Source of the DNA: Prochlorococcus sp. AG-449-O05
GTDB taxonomy: Bacteria; Cyanobacteriota; Cyanobacteriia; PCC-6307; Cyanobiaceae
DNA: 33,912 bases
Direction of reading: 5' to 3'
Assembly (NCBI GenBank): GCA_003212195.1
Contig: QCQM01000007.1
Coordinates: 1 to 33,912 of the forward strand
The stretch's first letter is position 1. Every line of letters starts with the position of its first letter. The position numbers and the translations under genes were made by a program. The notes beneath the pieces were generated by a model. That model was not told the origin of the DNA. It saw nothing but the letters and a program-made list of their open reading frames with translations, and ran no database searches. Below, piece after piece: positions 1-7,319 of the stretch.

Positions 1-91
1 CATCTTCCCAAGCTTGAGTTTCTTCTTTTAATTCCTTTTTTATAATGTTGATTTCTTCAGCATTTAGTAACTGATGAGTTAAATAATTCAT
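1..91 (-). CDS. PKHD-type Fe(II)/2-oxoglutarate hydroxylase, PiuC-like (N-terminal fragment, runs off window)
   Basis: Only the first 30 codons are in the window; the gene continues past base 1. The visible N-terminus (MNYLTHQLLNAEEI, then a Trp-Glu-Asp-Gly stretch at the edge) resembles the start of PKHD-type iron/2-oxoglutarate-dependent hydroxylases of the PiuC family, which often accompany iron-uptake genes. The catalytic HxD...H residues lie outside the window and cannot be checked. The gene diverges from the futA-like gene at 194, with about 100 bases shared between the two starts, so joint control by iron is a reasonable inference. The assignment rests on a short stretch and on context. 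Confidence 0.6.
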   Translation of the reverse strand, partial: MNYLTHQLLNAEEINIIKKELKEETQAWED

Positions 92-108
92 GAGCAATAT
101 AAAAAATG

Positions 109-124
109 ATACATCTCTATGTAT
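109..124. promoter_or_regulatory. 16-bp inverted repeat between piuC-like and futA genes (operator candidate)
   Basis: ATACAT-CTCT-ATGTAT is a perfect 6-bp inverted repeat with a 4-base spacer, in the short divergent region between two iron-related genes. It lies where a minus-strand promoter for the piuC-like gene would be, and a -10-like TATAAA (162-167) faces futA. It does not closely match the classical Fur consensus, so assigning it to Fur is inference. Confidence 0.35.
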
Positions 125-193
125 AGAAGATCGCTTTTAAAGGATTTACAGTTTTGATAAGTATAAAGTAACCATAGATACTAATTTGAAAAA

Positions 194-1216
194 GTGCAAA
201 AACTCAAGAAACTTTTCTATACAGCACTAACATGTACATTTTTAATGAATGTAAATATTCCTGTTAATTCAACTGAAAAAGAAGTCAAAGTTTATTCGGG
301 TAGACATTACAACACAGATAGAAGTGTTTATAAAAAATTCGCAGAAGAAACAGGAATTAAAGTCAGGCTAATAGAAGCAGCAGGGATATCTTTAATTGAA
401 AGATTGAAAAGAGAAGGTAATAATTCTCAGGCAGATTTGATATTACTAGTAGATGCCGCAAGAATCACTAATGCAGCACAAGCTGGATTACTTCAACCAA
501 TAACCTCTTCTAATTTAGAAAATGATGTGCCTGTTGGATTAAAAGATCCAAATAAGGAGTGGTATGCATTAACAAGAAGAGTAAGAGTTATGGTCGCCAA
601 TCCAAAGGTTGTAGATATAAGCAAGATTAATGATTATACTGATTTAGCTGATCCTTCTTTGAGAGGAAAAGTATGTTTAAGGAATAGAAAAAGTCCATAC
701 AATCAATCTTTAGTTGCTAATCAGATAATTAACAAAGGCGAATCAAAAACTAAAGCTTGGTTAAGCGGAATGATCTCTAACGTAAATCAACCATTCTTTC
801 CAGGAGATATTTCAATAATTAGAGCAGTTTCCAAGAAAAAATGCGGAGTAGGAATTGTTAATCATTATTATGTCGCAAGAATGTTAGCGGGTATTAATGG
901 AAGAAGAGATGCTTTGTATGCAAAAAGAACAACAGTTCTTACTCCTAACCCTGCACATGTAAATATTAGTGCTGGTGGTGTTGCAAAATATGCAACAAAT
1001 AAAGAAGAAGCTATTCAGTTGCTTGAATTCTTAGCATCTCCGGAAGGAAGTAAAGGTTTAGCTGCACCAACTTTTGAACATCCTTTGAAGGAAGTCAATC
1101 AGAATGAAATAGTAAAGAACTTTGGAGAGTTTACACCTGATAGTGTAACTGTAGAAGACCTAGGAGAAAAAAATTCCCTAGCTATTAAATTGATGAAAGA
1201 TGCAGGGTGGGATTAA
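194..1216 (+). CDS. futA: Iron ABC transporter substrate-binding protein FutA/IdiA
   Basis: Periplasmic iron-binding component of an Fut-type ABC importer, 340 residues with a GTG start. Residues 1-26 form a signal peptide (basic QKLKK, then a hydrophobic stretch) ending near NS-TEKE. After it comes YSGRHYN, typical of the family. Tyrosines at 39, 169, 225 and 226 (NHYY) sit where, from memory, the four iron-ligand tyrosines of Prochlorococcus FutA lie in mature numbering (13, 143, 199, 200). Permease and ATPase genes are not adjacent, which is usual for picocyanobacteria. The divergent piuC-like gene supports iron regulation. Dual roles in ferric and ferrous binding have been discussed for this family but cannot be read from the sequence. 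Confidence 0.93.
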   Translation: MQKLKKLFYTALTCTFLMNVNIPVNSTEKEVKVYSGRHYNTDRSVYKKFAEETGIKVRLIEAAGISLIERLKREGNNSQADLILLVDAARITNAAQAGLLQPITSSNLENDVPVGLKDPNKEWYALTRRVRVMVANPKVVDISKINDYTDLADPSLRGKVCLRNRKSPYNQSLVANQIINKGESKTKAWLSGMISNVNQPFFPGDISIIRAVSKKKCGVGIVNHYYVARMLAGINGRRDALYAKRTTVLTPNPAHVNISAGGVAKYATNKEEAIQLLEFLASPEGSKGLAAPTFEHPLKEVNQNEIVKNFGEFTPDSVTVEDLGEKNSLAIKLMKDAGWD

Positions 1217-1278
1217 AAATTAAGATAATAAGATAGAACTAAAATTCCTTTTTTAATTTGTGCATACTTTAAACAGGC

Positions 1279-1363
1279 GGAGAGGTGGCTGAGTGGTCGA
1301 AAGCGAACGACTCGAAATCGTTTAATAGGAAACTATTCGTGGGTTCGAATCCCACCCTCTCCG
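1279..1363 (+). tRNA. tRNA-Ser (anticodon CGA)
   Basis: An 85-base cloverleaf. The acceptor stem GGAGAGG pairs with CCTCTCC and is followed by discriminator G. The anticodon stem AACGA/TCGTT holds the loop CTCGAAA, giving anticodon CGA, which reads UCG. A long variable arm, typical of tRNA-Ser, precedes the T arm GTGGGTTCGAATCCCAC. The CCA end is not encoded. Confidence 0.96.
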
Positions 1364-1528
1364 TTAACAAATAGTTTCTAGAATTCCAAAAAATAAAATT
1401 AAGAAAGCATTTGCCCTCTTAAGGTAATATGCACTTCCCTAACACAAAGTTGATAAAGTGCGTTTGACTCATGAATTATTTCTACTCCTACTGAATGGGA
1501 AAAGATAGTTGTGTCAACCACAAAGCAC

Positions 1529-1544
1529 TAATACTCGGGTATTA
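1529..1544. promoter_or_regulatory. Inverted repeat upstream of the CP12-tail-like gene
   Basis: TAATACTCGGGTATTA is a perfect 6-bp inverted repeat with a 4-base centre. It is followed by a second copy of AATACTC (1544-1550), about 65 bases before the start codon at 1611. It could be an operator or part of a structured leader. No regulator is recognised. The rest of the interval between the tRNA and 1611 shows no gene. Confidence 0.25.
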
Positions 1545-1610
1545 ATACTCTATTAATTTCAATTAAATAGGAGGATAATTAAGGAGTAGAGATATAGGAG
1601 TTTTATTTTA

Positions 1611-1769
1611 ATGATACTCACCACTCCATTTACTGCCCTAAGAAATGCAACTTCAGATATTTGGAAAATGCATGATTTTAATTATCAACTACCAAAAGAG
1701 CAAAAACAAGATTATTGGGAAAAAGAATGCATAGACCACCCAACAAGTTCTCATTGCAAAGTTTACTAA
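1611..1769 (+). CDS. 52-residue protein with a CP12-like C-terminal cysteine motif
   Basis: A short gene beginning ATG, with AGGAG (1596-1600) ten bases upstream and a strong terminator 25 bases after the stop. The C-terminus reads CIDHPTSSHCKVY, i.e. C40-x3-P44-x4-C49-K-x-Y52. This is the pattern of the C-terminal disulphide hairpin of CP12, the redox linker that binds GAPDH and, with it, PRK. The N-terminal CP12 core (AWD_VEEL region and first cysteine pair) is absent; instead there is a polar, aromatic stretch (residues 14-38). The match is seen directly; a role in regulating the Calvin cycle is inference. It could equally be a small unrelated protein with a similar motif. Confidence 0.7.
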   Translation: MILTTPFTALRNATSDIWKMHDFNYQLPKEQKQDYWEKECIDHPTSSHCKVY

Positions 1770-1793
1770 AGGTAATATAAATTCAAGACATTA

Positions 1794-1820
1794 AAAAGAC
1801 CCTTTTGAGGGTCTTTTCTT
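1794..1820 (+). terminator. Rho-independent terminator of the 52-residue gene
   Basis: AAAAGACCCT (1794-1803), loop TTTG, then AGGGTCTTTT (1808-1817): a 10-bp perfect hairpin ending in T-rich sequence, just downstream of the stop codon at 1769. Confidence 0.85.
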
Positions 1821-1862
1821 TCAAGCAAGTAGATATTCTTTTAGTACAAAACTAAAGAAAAT

Positions 1863-2465
1863 ATGGCTATTAAAAATTCAATATCTAAATATGATTGGCA
1901 GTATCTAGTAACTGGATTTTTTTTAATTTCAGTTTTTATTTTTACAGATTTAATTGGTGTTATTGATAAAGAATATTTTTACTTTGTACCAAGCTTAATT
2001 AGTGATCAACCCTATAGGATTTTTACATCAATTCTAATCCATGCAGATTTAAATCATTTATTAAGTAATCTTGGAGGAATAATCATCACTAGATATTTTT
2101 TGATGAGACTTGGAATCGAAAGCAGATTTTTTTATCTGAAATTTATTTTTATTTGTTCTTTTTTAAATTTCTTTATTATCTGGGTTTACGAAAAGATCTT
2201 ATCGTATTTTAGTATTTATCCGAATTATGCCACTTTAGGATTTAGTGGAATAATTTATGCTTTATTTGGATTCTTATTATTAACTTCTTTTTATGGAAAG
2301 GAATATTTTTTTGGTAAAGAAATTGGTTTTAAGTCAAATTATGAAGTTCAAAAAATGTCAAAGACGATTTGCTTTATAGGTTTGATTTTCTCTTTTTTGC
2401 CTGGGGTAAGTTTATTAGGTCATTTAAGTGGATTTATTGCAGGGTGTTTTTTGTTCTTTATCTAA
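1863..2465 (+). CDS. Rhomboid-family intramembrane serine protease
   Basis: A 200-residue protein with about six hydrophobic segments. The rhomboid signatures are present in order: H60-ADL-N64-H65-LLSN in the second helix region, the nucleophile motif GFSG (126-129, Ser128), and the catalytic His187 in GHLSGFIAG in the last helix. Rhomboids cleave transmembrane segments of substrate proteins within the bilayer. The length and six-helix layout fit the basic bacterial type with no extra domain. It stands alone between two terminators or spacers, so the context gives no clue to substrates. An active enzyme is likely because both catalytic residues are kept. Confidence 0.85.
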   Translation: MAIKNSISKYDWQYLVTGFFLISVFIFTDLIGVIDKEYFYFVPSLISDQPYRIFTSILIHADLNHLLSNLGGIIITRYFLMRLGIESRFFYLKFIFICSFLNFFIIWVYEKILSYFSIYPNYATLGFSGIIYALFGFLLLTSFYGKEYFFGKEIGFKSNYEVQKMSKTICFIGLIFSFLPGVSLLGHLSGFIAGCFLFFI

Positions 2466-2530
2466 TTAAGATTAATTGTTATTTGATCAAATTAATATAG
2501 TTATTTACCCAGCCATTCAACTTTATTCTT

Positions 2531-2635
2531 TTACTTTTTATTTTTAAATAGATCAATTTTGATATCAAAATTAACTACTATTCCAATACTTATAAGCATT
2601 AATCCAATAGCAATTTGGGGTGAAGGTAATACCAT
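2531..2635 (-). CDS. Possible 34-residue single-span membrane protein
   Basis: A short reading frame from ATG at 2635 encodes a peptide with one hydrophobic segment (QIAIGLMLISIGIVV, residues 7-21) and a lysine-rich tail ending KNKK. Hydrophobic core plus basic C-terminus is the shape of the tiny photosystem and cytochrome subunits, but the sequence matches none I recognise (not PetG, PetL, PetN, PsbM, PsbX or Ycf12). It fills an otherwise empty gap between convergent and divergent neighbours. It may be chance. Confidence 0.4.
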   Translation of the reverse strand: MVLPSPQIAIGLMLISIGIVVNFDIKIDLFKNKK

Positions 2636-2727
2636 ATAAATCTTATTTTCAACCACCCTATCCGATCTTTCCCAGTAACGTTGAAAGATTGAGTAATATT
2701 AACTTTGAATAAAACATCACCTTAAAA

Positions 2728-2922
2728 ATGGCAAAACTAGAAAATGATCTTGATATATATTACGCAGTTGGAAATGCAAATACTCAAAGACAAGAAAAGG
2801 AACTTGCAGCAATTATGAAAAAACGCAATTCTGCAGGATGGAAGTTGATCTCAGCAAGTACCGCATTAGTAGATACTAAAAATCAGTTTTCAAATCTTTA
2901 TCTTTTTTGGGAAAAGAATTAG
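2728..2922 (+). CDS. DUF4177-like small protein
   Basis: A 64-residue soluble protein. It has the shape of DUF4177: an initial beta strand (IYYAVG), a helix rich in K/E/Q (QRQEKELAAIMKKR), the AGWKLISAST turn-strand typical of the family, and a last strand LYLFWEK. The function of the family is unknown. The start codon is ATG. An imperfect hairpin (ATCTTTC...GAAAGAT, 2665-2689) lies in the upstream region and a terminator-like hairpin is at 3008-3037. It appears to be a single-gene unit. Confidence 0.65.
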   Translation: MAKLENDLDIYYAVGNANTQRQEKELAAIMKKRNSAGWKLISASTALVDTKNQFSNLYLFWEKN

Positions 2923-3007
2923 TAATTAATACTTTAGATATTTGATACCTTTTGCCATTGGATAGTATTAATCAGATTCTCAAATCACACACTAATTTTT
3001 GATAAGT

Positions 3008-3040
3008 AAACACTCTTCTCTTTAAATTAGAGTGTTTTTA
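3008..3040 (+). terminator. Terminator-like hairpin
   Basis: AAACACTCT (3008-3016) pairs with AGAGTGTTT (3029-3037) across a 12-base loop, followed by a short T tract. It lies 85 bases after the DUF4177-like gene and before the Yfr2-type RNA. Confidence 0.6.
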
Positions 3041-3146
3041 ATGACAAATTTCCTGCAATAAACAATTTACACTTGTGACAGTTAAGTAACATTCCATTCG
3101 CCCCTCCCACGGAAAAGTAATAATTGGCATAGTTTATAAATGTGTG

Positions 3147-3239
3147 AAGGAGTGGTTTTACTAAAACAGTGGAAACAAGGAAACACTTTATTTAGTAAAA
3201 TCCTGAAAGACCTCTATAAATAGGGGTCTTTTTTTTTTA
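3147..3239 (+). ncRNA. Yfr2/Cyano-1 family small RNA
   Basis: The hallmark of the Yfr2 family, tandem GGAAACA motifs, is present as GGAAACAAGGAAACAC (3171-3186). The motifs sit in a loop closed by AGTG/CACT and by a long outer stem, GGTTTTACTAAA (3154-3165) with TTTAGTAAAATCC (3191-3203). A Rho-independent terminator follows: AAAGACCTCTA (3206-3216), loop TAAA, TAGGGGTCTTT (3221-3231) and a run of T. A -10-like TATAAA (3135-3140) places the 5' end near 3147. The family is abundant in marine cyanobacteria and, in work on Yfr2a, was linked to outer-membrane protein mRNA; targets here are unknown. The flanking 2923-3146 and 3240-3424 hold no convincing gene. Confidence 0.82.
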
Positions 3240-3424
3240 ACTCAATACTCTTATTGACTTTACTATATCGTTCAATATATACAGGTTTTTGGTATTAGTT
3301 GATGTGTTGGTGGATATTCTCATAATCACTCAAAAATTAGTCCAATATTTTCTTTATTTAACTACTGATTTTGAGATTGAATTTAAACCTCTCTGTTATT
3401 GTTTATAAAAAAATTTTTAACAAA

Positions 3425-3676
3425 TTAGTTTTCCCAAAATGGGTCTGTAGTAAGTGCAACATTTAATATTTGTTCTTTTTTACTTTTGATATTTGTTACG
3501 CAAGCTCTTACAGTTTCTCCATTAACATCAATTTCACAAGCTCCGCAACTTCCTGTTAAACAACCTGTAGGGATTTCAAAGCCTGCTTTTTCTGCAGTTG
3601 AGAACCAATCATCACCCTCAGAGGCGTATGTCTCGACATTATTAGGCCAAGAAATTTTAATGAATGATTTTTTCAA
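3425..3676 (-). CDS. Plant-type [2Fe-2S] ferredoxin, small
   Basis: An 83-residue beta-grasp ferredoxin. The cluster ligands are C39-x4-C44-x2-C47 (GCLTGSCGAC) and C59 (RACV). The last cysteine follows after only 11 residues, much closer than the roughly 29 of PetF. It is therefore a specialised electron carrier rather than the main photosynthetic ferredoxin. The start codon is TTG at 3676, overlapping the TGA stop of cobQ (TTGA), so it is probably translationally coupled to it. The coupling could mean electron delivery to cobalamin synthesis, for example corrin cobalt reduction, but this is inference. Its partner reductase is not evident. Confidence 0.85.
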   Translation of the reverse strand: MKKSFIKISWPNNVETYASEGDDWFSTAEKAGFEIPTGCLTGSCGACEIDVNGETVRACVTNIKSKKEQILNVALTTDPFWEN

Positions 3677-5199
3677 TTTAATAATGATGCAATATTTAAA
3701 TGTTTGTTAAATTCATTCGCAAGATTATCAATAATTGATTCTCTCTTAATTTTATAGGAGCTTATTTTTTTATCTACTTTTGGTAATTTTTTACTCTTCC
3801 TTATTACATTTATATATTGGGCTCTCCATTCATCATTTTCAAAGATACCGTGAATGTAAGTACCAGCTATTGTACCTCCGCCCTCGTTTTCTCTGTACCA
3901 ACCAAGCTCCGAATCTTTAAACATAGGCATTATTCTTAAAGATTTTTCACTTCTGTCTAATTCTGTTATGCCATTATGGATCTCAAACCCATGTATTTCT
4001 GATAAACAAGGCCATATTGATCTGGAGTAAGTTTGACGTGTTATTTTTTGTGAGAAGAAGGTTGTTTTTAGTGGAAGTAATCCGATACCTCTAATTTTTT
4101 TTTCTAAATTAGTTTTTGAACCTTCTTTTAAAAAAGGATCTTCAAGTACAGTTCCCAACATTTGTAGTCCACCACAGATTCCAATAATATTACCTTTATT
4201 TGAATATTCTCTAATGTCATTAGATAGGCCAGACTTTTCCAGAAATAGTTGATCTTTAATGGTTTGTTTACTTCCAGGAAGAATAACGAAGTCATATTGA
4301 TTCAAACTCTGAGATTTAATGACCCACTCTATTTCTATTGAATCTTCATTTTCTAAAGGATCAAAATCTGAAAAGTTGCTTATAGAGGGCAACTTTATAA
4401 TTCCAATTTTTAATTCAGGATTATTCACATAAGATTTTCTTTCAAGCAAATCTAAAGAATCTTCTGGAGAAAAATTATCGTTTAGCCAAGGAATTATCCC
4501 TAAAACAGGAATCTGGGTTTTGCTCTCAATCCATTTTTTGCCTTCTTCAAATAATGTAAGGTCACCTCTGAATCTATTTATAATAATTCCCTTAATAAGT
4601 TTTTTTTCTTCAGGCTTCATCAATTCAAGAGTGCCGATTATTTGTGCAAATACGCCACCCCTCTCAATATCAGATACTAATACGCAATTTGCATTTAAAT
4701 ATTTTGCAACTCTTAAATTAGTAAGGTCTCTATGAATTAAATTCATTTCTACTGGACTCCCAGCTCCTTCGATAATTAATCGACAATTTGGATTTCGTTT
4801 ATAAATAGACTTTAAACTTTTTTTAATTACTTCCCAGCCAGGAATAAACCAATCTTTATAGTAATTTTGTGCGGTTGTGGTCCCTATGCTTTTGCCAAGG
4901 TGAATCACCTCGCTTGTTGAGTTTCCTTGTGGTTTTAATAAAATGGGATTCATCTCTGCAGAAGGAATAATACCACTTGCAAAAGCTTGAAGTGCTTGTG
5001 AATACGCCATCTCTCCACCTTCCCAATCAACCCAAGCATTGTTACTCATATTTTGTCCTTTAAAAGGTATTGGTTCTTCACCTAAATTTTTAAGAATCCT
5101 GCAAATAGCTGTAACAGTTAAAGATTTTCCTGCTCCACTGGAAGTGCCTAGTACCATTATTGGTTTCTTTATTTCATGTAATTTTGCTTCTAATTCCAT
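3673..5199 (-). CDS. cobQ: Adenosylcobyric acid synthase CobQ (glutamine-hydrolysing)
   Basis: A 508-residue enzyme of (pseudo)cobalamin synthesis that amidates carboxylates b, d, e and g of the corrin ring, using ATP and glutamine. The N-terminal half is a dethiobiotin-synthetase-like P-loop ATPase (GTSSGAGKS, 18-26; IEGAGSPVE near 143-151; SDIERGGVFAQ near 176-186). The C-terminal half is a class I glutamine amidotransferase with nucleophile C342 in GICGGLQML and H450 in GTYIHGIFE. Length and motif order are normal. It starts at ATG 5199, diverges from maf, and overlaps the downstream ferredoxin gene by 4 bases. Confidence 0.95.
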   Translation of the reverse strand: MELEAKLHEIKKPIMVLGTSSGAGKSLTVTAICRILKNLGEEPIPFKGQNMSNNAWVDWEGGEMAYSQALQAFASGIIPSAEMNPILLKPQGNSTSEVIHLGKSIGTTTAQNYYKDWFIPGWEVIKKSLKSIYKRNPNCRLIIEGAGSPVEMNLIHRDLTNLRVAKYLNANCVLVSDIERGGVFAQIIGTLELMKPEEKKLIKGIIINRFRGDLTLFEEGKKWIESKTQIPVLGIIPWLNDNFSPEDSLDLLERKSYVNNPELKIGIIKLPSISNFSDFDPLENEDSIEIEWVIKSQSLNQYDFVILPGSKQTIKDQLFLEKSGLSNDIREYSNKGNIIGICGGLQMLGTVLEDPFLKEGSKTNLEKKIRGIGLLPLKTTFFSQKITRQTYSRSIWPCLSEIHGFEIHNGITELDRSEKSLRIMPMFKDSELGWYRENEGGGTIAGTYIHGIFENDEWRAQYINVIRKSKKLPKVDKKISSYKIKRESIIDNLANEFNKHLNIASLLN

Positions 5200-5265
5200 T
5201 AGTAATTTATATTAATTTTAAAATTTATTAGTTATTAAATTGAATTATAATTTGGTAAAAAATTT

Positions 5266-5877
5266 GTGTTAATTCTAGCCTCTGCTTCTCAATCTAGAAA
5301 GAAATTACTAGAAAATTGTCAAATCGAATTTATCCAAATATCAAGTGACTTTGATGAAAATACTATTCAAGAAAAGAATATATTTAATTTAGCTTTGGAA
5401 TTATCTTTTCAAAAGGCTAATAGTTTATCTGAAAATATTCAAAACGTATCATTGCCCGAAGAATTTAATTATGGTCCTTTGGAAATACTTGGTTGCGATT
5501 CAATATTTGAATTTAAAGGAGAAGCTTATGGAAAACCATCTAATAAAGAGGAGGCATTTATAAGGTGGAAAAAAATGTCTGGAGAATTTGGATTTTTACA
5601 TACTGGTCATACTCTAATAATTGGGAATTTTGATTCAACTTCCAAAATTTTTAAAATCACTGAAATAATAAAAAAAATAGTAAGTTCAAAAGTTTATTTT
5701 TCTAATTTGGAAGATTGGGAAATCAAAAGTTATGTAGATACAAATGAACCTTTATACTGCGCCGGAGGATTTGCCTTGGAAGGTATAGGCGGTAAATATA
5801 TAGAAAAAATAGAGGGTTGCTTCAGTAATGTAATGGGATTAAGTTTGCCGTGGCTTAGAGAAAATTTATATAGATAA
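5266..5877 (+). CDS. maf: Maf-like nucleoside triphosphate pyrophosphatase
   Basis: A 203-residue member of the Maf/HAM1-like house-cleaning pyrophosphatases, which hydrolyse modified or canonical NTPs. The N-terminal [14 protein letters not shown] (2-15) is the family's phosphate-binding motif ASxSxxR. The mid-region GCDSIFEF, with KPSNKEEA just after, matches the (A/C)D...KP metal/substrate motif, and [12 protein letters not shown] near the C-terminus matches AGxFxIEGxGG. The start is GTG at 5266, the first codon giving the full motif. It diverges from cobQ and converges on psbC, with a shared terminator hairpin between. Confidence 0.9.
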   Translation: MLILASASQSRKKLLENCQIEFIQISSDFDENTIQEKNIFNLALELSFQKANSLSENIQNVSLPEEFNYGPLEILGCDSIFEFKGEAYGKPSNKEEAFIRWKKMSGEFGFLHTGHTLIIGNFDSTSKIFKITEIIKKIVSSKVYFSNLEDWEIKSYVDTNEPLYCAGGFALEGIGGKYIEKIEGCFSNVMGLSLPWLRENLYR

Positions 5878-5889
5878 TAAAATTGAGCA

Positions 5890-5922
5890 AAAAAAAACCC
5901 TATCCGAAAATAGGGCTTTTTT
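5890..5922. terminator. Bidirectional terminator between maf and psbC
   Basis: CCCTAT (5898-5903) pairs with ATAGGG (5910-5915), with an A tract on the left and a T tract on the right. The hairpin can therefore end maf transcripts rightward and psbDC transcripts leftward. Confidence 0.75.
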
Positions 5923-5936
5923 AGTTGTGATAGAAA

Positions 5937-7319
5937 TTAATCTAAATCTGGCATTTCTAGAGCTGGTTCACTCTTTCTGTCGATTCCTTTTTCGAAACCA
6001 GCAGCGGCTGCTCTAGCACGTCCAGCATGCCAAAGATGACCAATGAATGTAAACCATCCTAGGAAGAATTGGGCTGCAGCTAACCATTGTCTTAAGTTAA
6101 CGAAGTTAACAGCATTAGGCTCTGTAATGATTCCACCAACAGAATTGATAGAAGCGTTAGGAGCATGAGTCATATATTCAGCTGCTCTTCTTACCTGCCA
6201 AGGCTGAATATCATTTTGGATTTTCTCAAGGCTCAATCCGTTAGGTCCTCTTAAAGGCTCTAACCATGGACCTCTGAAATCCCAAAATCTCATTGTTTCA
6301 CCACCAAATATAATTTCACCAGTAGGAGATCTCATGAGATACTTACCTAGACCAGTTGGTCCCATTGTTGAACCTACGTTAGCTCCAATTCTTTGATCTC
6401 TCACTAGGAAAGTAAAGCTTTGAGCTTGTGAAGCTTCAGCATTTGTTGGGCCATAAAACTCTGAAGGGTAAGCAGTGTTGTTAAACCAGATGAACGTTGA
6501 AGCGATAAAACTTGCTACACAAATTCCGCCAAGAGCGTAACTTAGTAGTCCTTCACCATTCCAGATAAAAGCTCTTCTTGCCCATCCAAAGGGTTTGGTA
6601 AAGATATGGAATATTCCTCCAATAATTGCAGTAATACCCACATAAACATGTCCACCAACAATATCTTCAATGGAGTTAACACCGATAATTGAACCAGCTC
6701 CCCCCCACGGAGATCTGAAAAGATAACCAAGAATAACTCTTGGATCTAAAGTTGGGTTTACAAGTCTGACTTCACCACCACCTGGTGCCCATGTGTCATA
6801 TGCACCGCCAATAAAACACCAGTTTATTGACCATGCTAGTGCACCTACACCTAGAACAATCAAATGATATCCGAGGATATTTGTCATTTGATTTTTATCT
6901 CTCCAATCAGTTGAGAAAAATGGAAAATCTTCTTCAAGTTTTTCTGGACCTGCTAATGAATGGTAAATACCACCAAAACCAAGTACAGCGGAAGCTATCA
7001 AGTGAACCACGCCTGCTTGGAAGAAAGGCATGATATCAGTAACTTCACCACCTGGGCCTATTCCATAGCCAAACATTGCGACGTGTGGCATACAGATTAA
7101 ACCTTGCTCCCACATTGGTTTATCAAAAGTAAAATGATTAACCTCAAAGAGCATCATTGCTCCCGCCCAAAAGACTATTAGTCCAGAGTGAGCAATGTGA
7201 GCTCCTAATAAACGTCCAGATAAATTGATTAATCTAGCATTACCTACATACCAGGCATAACCAGTTTCCTCAATACTTTGGTTTGGAGCTCTTAATAAAT
7301 TATTAAAGGGCGTTTCCAC
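5937..7319 (-). CDS. psbC: Photosystem II CP43 protein PsbC
   Basis: The chlorophyll a inner-antenna protein of photosystem II, 460 residues. It has six membrane helices with chlorophyll-ligating histidines, and a large lumenal loop between helices 5 and 6 that includes [20 protein letters not shown] with the arginine near the Mn4CaO5 cluster. An upstream in-frame ATG would add nine residues inside psbD. The family start is the GTG at 7319, giving [15 protein letters not shown] with V read as fMet. GAGGAGG lies about ten bases upstream, and the start overlaps the psbD end by 17 bases, as in chloroplasts. The two genes form one operon with psbD first. Confidence 0.97.
   Translation of the reverse strand: METPFNNLLRAPNQSIEETGYAWYVGNARLINLSGRLLGAHIAHSGLIVFWAGAMMLFEVNHFTFDKPMWEQGLICMPHVAMFGYGIGPGGEVTDIMPFFQAGVVHLIASAVLGFGGIYHSLAGPEKLEEDFPFFSTDWRDKNQMTNILGYHLIVLGVGALAWSINWCFIGGAYDTWAPGGGEVRLVNPTLDPRVILGYLFRSPWGGAGSIIGVNSIEDIVGGHVYVGITAIIGGIFHIFTKPFGWARRAFIWNGEGLLSYALGGICVASFIASTFIWFNNTAYPSEFYGPTNAEASQAQSFTFLVRDQRIGANVGSTMGPTGLGKYLMRSPTGEIIFGGETMRFWDFRGPWLEPLRGPNGLSLEKIQNDIQPWQVRRAAEYMTHAPNASINSVGGIITEPNAVNFVNLRQWLAAAQFFLGWFTFIGHLWHAGRARAAAAGFEKGIDRKSEPALEMPDLD

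Noticed and set aside
162-193. Classical Fur box immediately before futA
   Set aside because: The sequence is only AT-rich with a -10-like box; no 19-base Fur consensus is recognisable. Only the upstream palindrome is kept as a candidate.
3030-3097. Minus-strand peptides of about 20 residues from the ATGs at 3097 and 3092, with GGGAGGGG upstream
   Set aside because: Two alternative frames of similar length and no conservation evidence. The purine tract alone is not enough, and the frame at 3092 runs into the terminator hairpin.
3100-3240. Yfr1 or 6S RNA
   Set aside because: The Yfr1 core ACUCCUCACAC is absent and the size and fold do not match 6S RNA. The GGAAACA repeats point to Yfr2 instead.
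3486-3710. 74-residue plus-strand frame over the ferredoxin gene
   Set aside because: Antisense to a clear ferredoxin with all four cluster cysteines; low-complexity product.
6542-7033. Open frames antisense to, or shifted within, psbC (6542-6730 and 6827-7033)
   Set aside because: They are shadows of a strongly conserved gene and show no protein-like features.
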